Positions 29,126-64,000 of a stretch of DNA of 64,000 nt are shown one piece after another (position 1 is the first letter of the stretch; every line of letters starts with the position of its first letter). The notes beneath the pieces are model-generated. The model was not told the DNA's origin. It was given only the letters and a program-made list of their open reading frames with translations, and did no database searches. Source of the stretch: Corallium rubrum. Its lineage: Eukaryota; Cnidaria; Anthozoa; Scleralcyonacea; Coralliidae. Both the position numbers and the translations under genes were made by a program. Where the stretch lies: assembly GCA_964035015.1 (NCBI GenBank), contig OZ036003.1:8536330-8600329 (forward strand), in the 5' to 3' direction.

Positions 29126-31183
29126 CGCACTTCTGTCTCAACCAATCAAAACAAGGCTAGTTGACAGGATTGACCAATCACAGTACTGCATGCAACTTGT
29201 TATTAAATTTATACGTGCATGATTGGTTCTGCTCACACTTTATCAATAACTCCCAGTTTTCACTAACATATAATTGTATGAATTCCTCATAAATTCATTT
29301 TATTATTGGACCATGTTTTTTAATTAGAGGCCTAGATCTAGAACCCAAAAGTTCGGCTACTAGGAAGTATTTGCCGTCGAAAACACAGAAGACGAGAACA
29401 GGACCTGATTACAGAAGGGTTTATAATTAACGGGTAATAGAACGAATTGAGTCGTGCTATTAATGCCAAATCATACTCGTGATTAATTGTGTAATTAATT
29501 TTGTAATCACTCATATGATTTTGGCATTAATGGCACTCCTCGTGGTTCTATTACCCCCATTTATTACCATTATTACTATTATTTATACATTTATTACTTT
29601 TATTATATTACTATTATTTTTATAGCGTCACAAAGGCATTAATAATTCATGAATGATCGTAGCCAATCCATGAACGTATAGCACATCACATCACATGCAT
29701 GAGTCTTGATACCCAATGAAAACCTGTAGGAAACCTCCTAGTGAACTGGATCACATTTCTTAATCTGCATATTGAAATCAATGACGAAAATACCGTAAAT
29801 CGCAATACGAATACTCGTTTGAGAAGCAAGATCAAACACTTGTTTATCGTGTTTCATCAGGGGACTCCAAACATTCGACAGTTTTTTCCAAAAACAAATC
29901 CCCTGATGAAACTCTCAAACTCGTGTTTGATCGATTACTGCTTCATAATCATTCTAAAATAATTATTATCACATTATTATCATTGACATTCTTATTTATG
30001 CAGGAGCGACCACTCGCCCGGAGTTTCCATGAAATTTCCACAGGTAAGACCACGGAATAGGCCATTCGTACGATGACGTTGGACGACTACAACTACCAGA
30101 ATGCTTTGCCAGTATTCTAGGGTTTCGGCTAAAAGGGATCACTCAAAAGGACCCGTCCAGTCCTTTCGCGGCTTTTCCAAAATATGTCGTCAAATACGTT
30201 TTTCCAAAAAGCTAGGTGGTGGCTAGGTATCGAAGAGATTGCTAAAATCTTTAGACTCACTGAAACTTGGAAAAAACCTATTTGACGACATATTTTGGAA
30301 AAGCCGCGCGCGAAAGGACTGGACACTAGTGGACAGGTATTTTTTTTATACCTTTTAGTCGAAAACTAGACTTTCTCAAAGTCCTTTTCAAACATTTTTG
30401 ACCTTTCGACATTTTTGACCTTTCGGTTCCTCGTTGAAAAGTACTTTTCCAACCTGCAGCGCGCCAAAATTCACCGGTGAATTTTTCGACCGGTGTCGTA
30501 ATTCGGGAAGTAATTATATTCAGGCTAAATTGCTATCTTTGGAAGTTGGAGTTAAACAGATTCTTGAAAACGTTTTAGTAGGGGTAGAACCACTTTCCAT
30601 TGCATGTACGACAACCCGAAACACGCCAAAACAGGGCGATGTATATTTCAGCGATTTCCCACCAGAATATTTAATTAGATTCAAAAACCTGCAAGCGAAA
30701 CAAGTCCGCCTCTTTCCTCCCGCTCTCCCGCCTTTCCACTCGCCCGCAAAAACTAGCGCTAAGAGGCGGACTTGGGGAAAGTCTAGCCGAAAACCTACAA
30801 TACTGGCAAAGCAATCTGGTAGTTGACAGTTGTAGACACCCAACGCCATCTCACGTCGTCGTTGCAAATGGTCTATCAGTGGTTTCGATAATAAATGAAT
30901 TAGTATGAATGAGCTGTACATCCTTCGTCCACCTACCCCATGTGCATCCAGTATAGCCCAAGTATTATTTTACTACGGCCAGCGTTAGTACTTGGTGACG
31001 ACAAAACTCAACGTGTATTTTTTCAAGTGCAAAGCAAACGATGCGTAAACGTACGTATAGAAAAACCAAAAGCGTCACCGCGCGTGCTCAACGCAACCTT
31101 CTCGCAAGCGCCTGGTCACGAGGCTGACGTGTGTTGCTAGTTATGTGAGTAGTGACCCTACCAGTTCAGCAAGTGGTGATTCA
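29126..31183. other. intergenic, several foldback repeats, no supported gene
   Basis: Inverted repeats are visible at about 29428-29562 (GGGTAATAGAACGA ... TGGTTCTATTACCCCC), 29808-29945 (CGTGTTTCATCAGGGGA ... TCCCCTGATGAAACTC) and 30150-30328 (CCAGTCCTTTCGCGGCTTTT ... AAGCCGCGCGCGAAAGGACT). The open frames at 30434-30826 (plus) and 30520-30921 (minus) overlap antisense and show no domain, so neither is called. The region lies 3' of the NPHP3 stop codon and may include its 3' UTR. Confidence 0.5.
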
Positions 31184-58983
<27,800 letters not shown>

Positions 58984-60778
58984 TTCGACCAAATTCAACA
59001 CTGTTCTTTGTTCTCAGGGAAAACCATTGTCTTTACGTAAATCTTTCATATCCAAAACGAAGTGCTCCCTCTTCCTGCCAGTGTCAACTGCCTGCGCGAC
59101 GAACAAGGTAGAACCGGTCTGTCATTTCTCTTTTCCGCCTAAAAGCCAGAAGCACAGGTTGTCAATCGATCAGCACTTGTTGATGTGCACAAAACTTAAA
59201 AACCCGCTAACAAGAACCTACATTTTACCAAATCAGCCTATAAAAATAAATTCTTAATGTCAGCCTGAGGTTCTTAATAGTGGTAGGTTCTTGTTGGCGG
59301 GTTTTCACTGTATAAACAAGCACAATTCGCAAGCGGATTGCCAAACGCGTCACAACACATACCTCGCACGTTGACTGACAACGTGCAGTGACAAGACAAG
59401 CCAGACACGTAGATAAACAACAACTTATCAAGACTAGACCAGACTGACCAGTGGGACCAGTAGAACACAGATGAAGTTCAAACCTGTATAAGAGATTCTA
59501 CAACACTCGATATTTGTTTATTAAATCAGAAACCATAACCAGTCAACAATTTTAAAAAATAATTTACTCACCAGCAAAAAGCAAAACATTGCATGCTGCT
59601 GTCCTTCAATTCATATTTAATCGATTGGTTTTAATAAGCAATTCTAGGCGCCTAGCCGTAGTATTTGTTTCCAGGAAAAGGCTTCAGGCCATATATACAG
59701 TAGAATGCTTTGGCAAAACCTGTGACCTGATTTTGATTTCGAGCTTGTGCTGGCTTTGTAATATACTTGTAGCAGATGTTATCTAATGGGGAACTCCGGT
59801 GGAAACCATAGTTACCAAGGTCAAAGCACGGGTCAAATAAGATTCAATTTGTGACTAAAGAAAAGAAAGAAAGGATGAAGGAAGAAAGGAAGAAAAAAGG
59901 AAGGAATGAAAGAAGCTAAGAAGGAAAGAAGCTGGGAGGGAATGAAAGAAGAAAGGGAGGGTGGGAGGGAGGGAAGGAGGGAGGGAGGGAGGGAGGGAGG
60001 GAGGGAGGAAGGAAGGAAGGAAGGAAGGAAGGAAGGAAGGAAGGAAGGAAGGAAGGAAGGAAGGAAGGAAGGAAGGAAGGAAGGAAGGAAGGAAGGAAGG
60101 AAGGAAGGAAGGAAGGAAGGAAGGAAGGAAGGAAGGAAGGAAGGAAGGAAGGAAGGAAGGAAGGAAGGAAGGAAGGAAGGAAGGAAGGAAGGAAGGAAGG
60201 AAGGAAGGAAGGAAGGAAGGAAGGAAGGAAGGAAGGAAGGAAGGAAGGAAGGAAGGAAGGAAGGAAGGAAGGAAAGAAAGAAAGAAAGAAAGAAAGAAGG
60301 AAGGAAGGAAGGAAGGAAGGAAGGAAGGAGACAAGGAACGAAGGCAAGGAAGGAAAGAAAGGAACAAAATATAGAAACAAAATAATTAAGTTTTCGTACG
60401 GTGGCAATGTATAGTATTTTTTGCCAAAATGTTACGTCGTTGTCCCGTTTCGAGCTAAAACATCTTACTTTTGAGAAAAGAAAACAAAAATTATGAAAAT
60501 AACACAATTTGAGTGAAAAGATCGATGCCATTTGAGCAATATTACCAATATATTTACATAACAATTAGGCAAGACTTTAATCCGGGATTAGTACGCATAC
60601 ATTTGCAGGGAAAATGCATTGGAAAAAAATAATCTGCACGTCGTACATGCACTGCTTCCTTGCTTGCGCAGCCATCTTGATATATACTTCTGACGTATCT
60701 CATCAAGTAAGACAGAAGGCGTAGAGCGCATATTTGGCTCTGGGAACGAGATTGCTTTAATATCACAGAACAACAACA
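58984..60778. promoter_or_regulatory. presumed divergent promoter region of NPHP3 and the GH3-like gene
   Basis: The 1.8 kb between two ATGs in opposite directions contains no other supported gene. Any 5' UTRs and promoters of both genes should lie here. No TATA box or known element could be assigned with confidence. A (GGAA)n tract occupies its right-central part. Confidence 0.4.
59860..60358. repeat. (GGAA)n tract with GGGA and GAAA variant blocks
   Basis: Irregular GAA/GGAA sequence, then GGGA repeats (about 59955-60007), then about 66 pure GGAA copies (60008-60272), a GAAA block (60273-60297), then GGAA again. GGAA is the core of ETS-factor binding sites. It reads KEGR, SFLP or SLPS polymers as artefactual frames. 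Confidence 0.96.
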
Positions 60779-60907
60779 ATGAGGCGAAACCTTGTCTTGA
60801 ATCTGTGCGTAATGCTTTTTTGTGTTGGCGACTTGTCTCGCGCAAGTTCTGCTGGCTACAAATATCCTTTTATGGACCCTAACTTACCTTGGGATGTCAG
60901 AGTGAAC
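60779..60907 (+). CDS. first exon of a secreted glycoside hydrolase family 3-like enzyme
   Basis: ATG at 60779 (context ACAACAATGAGG) opens 43 codons up to a strong donor (AAC/GTAAGT at 60907). Residues 1 to about 25 form a signal peptide: MRRNL, a hydrophobic core VLNLCVMLFCVG, then a small-residue region ASSA. The mature start GYKYPFMDPNLPWDVRVN resembles the YPFxNxxLPWxxRVxDLVxRLT beginning of invertebrate GH3 beta-glucosidase/beta-xylosidase proteins. The rest of the gene was not found in the remaining 3 kb, so intron 1 probably extends past the window. Identification rests on this short motif only. Confidence 0.55.
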
Positions 60908-63900
60908 GTAAGTGTAATACTGAAATAACAATTATCTATAAGGAAAGGAAAACGCAAGTAAACAAACATTAAAACCTTTTCCCGATACGCCGGATGGGTT
61001 GCGACAAGGCGACAAGCTGTCAAAACATTGAAACAAGTTGCTCGAGGGATTGGGGGTAACGTTCAAATGAATAGAAAAAATGCGCCTTTTTGTACTCGTC
61101 AGAGAGCAGTCAAACCTTAGTGTGAGAGACGGCGCAATATGAGGGCTAGAGCCAAAGATCTGTCATGCTGGCCTGCGTACAATGGAATGCAAGTCTGCGT
61201 GCAGGCTGTCAGATTAAATGTCAATGAGAATGCATAAGCTGTGTTTCCCCTAGAGGTTTTCCCACCAGTATAAATTTACGCAGCATGTCCACCGACTCGC
61301 AGCCGGATCCGGCCCTCCGTCTGCAAGCGGTACACTTTTTAAAAAACACATTTCAATATTATTTCGATATCATATTAGTTTACTGAAGTAAGTCGGCAGG
61401 CTTGTGGACACTGCAAACCAAACGTAAAGGTAAAACTTGACACCAATTAGGTATGGCATGCTGTGGCAAACACCCTTTTGCCTCATAAGTAATCCCGCAT
61501 AGCTTGCGTTGTGGGGTTCCTTATTCTCAAGCCCTCTAGCCCCTCTCAACCGCAAAGCGGAAAACCGGCCTGCATCAGTGCTAGATTCAAGTTCTAACAC
61601 GTTCCAAAACAAATTAAAACACCTTATAAAAACACCATTATAAACACCTTATAAACACCATTATAGAAAATCGCGCGCGCGGACTAATTCTCGATAATCG
61701 CCTACAGCGTTTATTCAAGATGGCCGCCAGCCAAATGTCAATGCGACAGACGAGGAAATTAACAATTTCAAAGCACGTTCAAAGAAAATGATGTTTCTAA
61801 AAGTAGGAAAATGTGTATTTATACTAAAACAATTATTCACCTCAGGTTCAGTGCATATCGGTAATAATAACCTCGACTTCGTCTCGGTTATTATTCACCG
61901 ATATTCACCTCGCCTTCGGCGAATAATTGTTAATTAAAGGCTGATTTTTGGTAAATAATCTGGGTAATAACTATAACAGTGAACGTATACATAATTTCGT
62001 ACAAGCTCTTCATTAGCGGAACCCTAGCACATTTTACTCTGATGAAGGCAGGGATTATTTTAACCTGCAGTGATAAATGAGATTTGTGCAGTGATAAATG
62101 AGATTTGTGCAGTGATAAATGAGATTTGTGCAGTGATAAGTGCAATTTTGTGCAGTGATAAATTTTTCTTTAATACTTAAGAATGGGTGTTATACTGCAT
62201 GTTATTCGTGAAAGGATTGCATCAGAAATTATGTTCAAAAGCACACTACATACTACATTCCAACATATACTATTTAATATCAATATTTACATTAGTAAAT
62301 ACACAAATAAGAGGATAAGTTAAAGGACCCTGATCCACTATCTTCTTATAACGTTAAGCGTACCGTAAACTAACAGCCAGTTATGCCCTTAATTTCAACT
62401 TTCAAGATACACGAGTATAGCTACTATAGCACCGCCCTACGGTGCCAACCAGCCAACCCCAATACATAACATGCTTGAGGCTTCTCTCAGGGCGACACGT
62501 CTGTACAGTCTGTGCCCGTGTGCTACTGTGTTTGACCATTGCTATTTTGAAAATGTGAATGTATGCTGTGCGAAAGGGATTAAATCATTAAAAATTGGGA
62601 AAAGGAGGGCCGCTTATGTATACTATGACAGTATGACTAGTTGATTACTGACGAGCTACCGAGCTACTCAGTGCTCCATCGCTGTTTAACATGCCACAGG
62701 AGTTAGATTTTATGTCTTTTTCAGCTCTTTGTGCAGTGATAAAAATTCCTTAAAATAATCCCTGGATGAAGGGCTCCGCTTGAAACGTCAGTATTTCATG
62801 ATATCAAAACTACACCATCTTTTCACTTTGCTCTATCTAAAACACTGACTACGCAGCACTTTACTTTACTTTTTCCAGTTTTGATCGCGGCCAACCAGAA
62901 AAAGTGAAGAATTAGCTCACGTGCACGCGGCCAAAAATAACTGTAGCGTGTCGAACGCTTCATCAGTCTTCACACTTTAATGTACAAGAGAGATTGAAGA
63001 CTCAATTTCAATATATCAATCAACATTCCAGTTCAAATATCGACAGTTTTAATCGCTTTATTATTATTGTTCACCTGCAGCAAGAGTGGACACATACTGA
63101 AGTTTGACGTTTCTATTCGCTATTCATTACACAATGGTGCTTCTTTAATATGGACATATTGCAACAACCATGACTGCGCGCTTTAATCTTACGCAAGAGA
63201 AATATGTATATTACACCACAAGCATGACTATAAGCAATAGATAAAGCAGAGCAGCGATCTGTATCTGATTTACAAGGCGAGCTGAAAGTGAGCCTAGTAA
63301 ATCAGGTACAGATCGGCTGTCAGTGTGAATGCTCTATCGTACTATCAAATGGACGCGTCTAAATAGCCATGTTTTCAAACTATTTTTCAATTGCAAGTTG
63401 GAGTGATTTTAGCTAAGTAAATTGAGGAAAAAGTTTATGTAAATCAGGACGGATCTGTATGTGATTTACAGATATTGATTAAATATTCATTTCTTTTGAA
63501 TTTTCTTCACGCATTTTTAATGAGTTTGATAAGGATATTTAATACCACACTGATAATCATAATATTCAATAAGCAAGACAAGCATTCAACTTATATGCTT
63601 ATATTACCAATATTTATCACTTAGAACATATCGTGCTCAGATATTAAATTGTACTCATGAGTAATTAATGATTCAAGCGGTTCTTTAAAAGGAAAGGCCG
63701 AACAATCAAGCAAATACTAATGGCACACACACAAAGTTTTGTGGGAGAAGGGGTTTGGGGTGAAGTACTCCGACTGTCTAAAATTGTGGTCAAACATCAT
63801 CCCAACGACTCAATATTACATGGCCTTAGATTGTTGTCCTGGGGTATATAATCCCCATTAGGACTCTGCGAATGCCCTAGGGGTAATAATCCCCGAGTAG

Positions 63901-64000
63901 GACCTATCCTGCCAAAGGGGTAGCGACCCCCTAAGACATCGACCTGAACCAAGGGGTCATAATCCCCTTGGACAGTTCTTACGATTCGACTGATCATTAT
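60908..64000. other. probable intron 1 of the GH3-like gene; repeats only
   Basis: No exon was recognised. It contains a foldback at 61855-61935 (CGGTAATAATAACC ... GGTTATTATTCACCG), four copies of a 20/21-bp repeat GCAGTGATAAATGAGATTTGT at 62068-62160, paired sequences around 63255-63320 (GATCTGTATCTGATTTAC ... GTAAATCAGGTACAGATC), and CCCC/GGGG-rich short inverted motifs at 63835-63975. Short open frames have no domain. Confidence 0.45.
62068..62160. repeat. short 20/21-bp tandem repeat, four copies
   Basis: GTGCAGTGATAAATGAGATTT repeats three times, then a diverged copy. An isolated GTGCAGTGATAAAAATTCCTT lies at 62733, so the unit may come from a dispersed element. Confidence 0.85.

Noticed and set aside
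30434..30921. Antisense ORF pair of 130 (plus) and 133 (minus) codons
   Set aside because: They overlap in opposite directions with no recognisable domain, no splice support and no clear start context. They lie in a repeat-rich spacer.

Overview
This is eukaryotic, intron-rich, AT-rich nuclear DNA from an invertebrate animal, most likely an anthozoan cnidarian such as a stony coral. I infer this from the gene content (a many-exon nephrocystin-3 gene, a CAMK-type kinase, a probable GH3 glycosidase), GT-AG introns, a K02A2.6-like Ty3/gypsy element, 5S-derived SINEs and many small foldback elements. The species cannot be fixed from the sequence alone. There are no bacterial operons, no CRISPR array and no recognisable tRNA gene.

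Layout. (1) 1-8.4 kb holds the 3' end of a plus-strand serine/threonine kinase gene (four exons, 2687-8341). An intron of this gene carries a foldback transposon whose interior has grown into an array of an 86-bp repeat. (2) 7.5-9.5 kb holds long pure microsatellites. (3) 9.6-20.9 kb is an 11-kb satellite of a 172-bp unit, apparently derived from a palindromic element, with two truncated LINE copies inside it. (4) 20.9-24.5 kb has no gene, only foldback elements. (5) 24.5-29.1 kb is an intact Ty3/gypsy LTR retrotransposon with seemingly identical 144-bp LTRs and a 5-bp target duplication. (6) 31.2-59.0 kb, minus strand, is the main gene: a nephrocystin-3 (NPHP3) orthologue. I could place 33 exons. 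All splice junctions keep phase except one, where a short exon was not found. (7) 59-64 kb holds a presumed divergent promoter region with a (GGAA)n tract, then the first exon of a plus-strand secreted glycoside hydrolase 3-like gene, then non-coding DNA.

The unusual feature is the NPHP3 gene body. Its introns hold at least a dozen long, very pure tandem arrays: tetra-, penta- and hexanucleotides, 22-bp and 41-bp minisatellites, and a 2.9-kb purine/pyrimidine-asymmetric 18/21-bp array. They also hold many short inverted-repeat elements, some within tens of bases of splice sites. Most long open frames in the window ([32 protein letters not shown] and similar) are translations of these arrays, not genes.

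Functionally, NPHP3 is a cilium/inversin-compartment protein with this order: N-terminal myristoylation signal, coiled coil, DUF4062-like alpha/beta segment, NACHT-type P-loop NTPase, TPR array. The kinase and the GH3-like gene are neighbours with no evident functional link to it.
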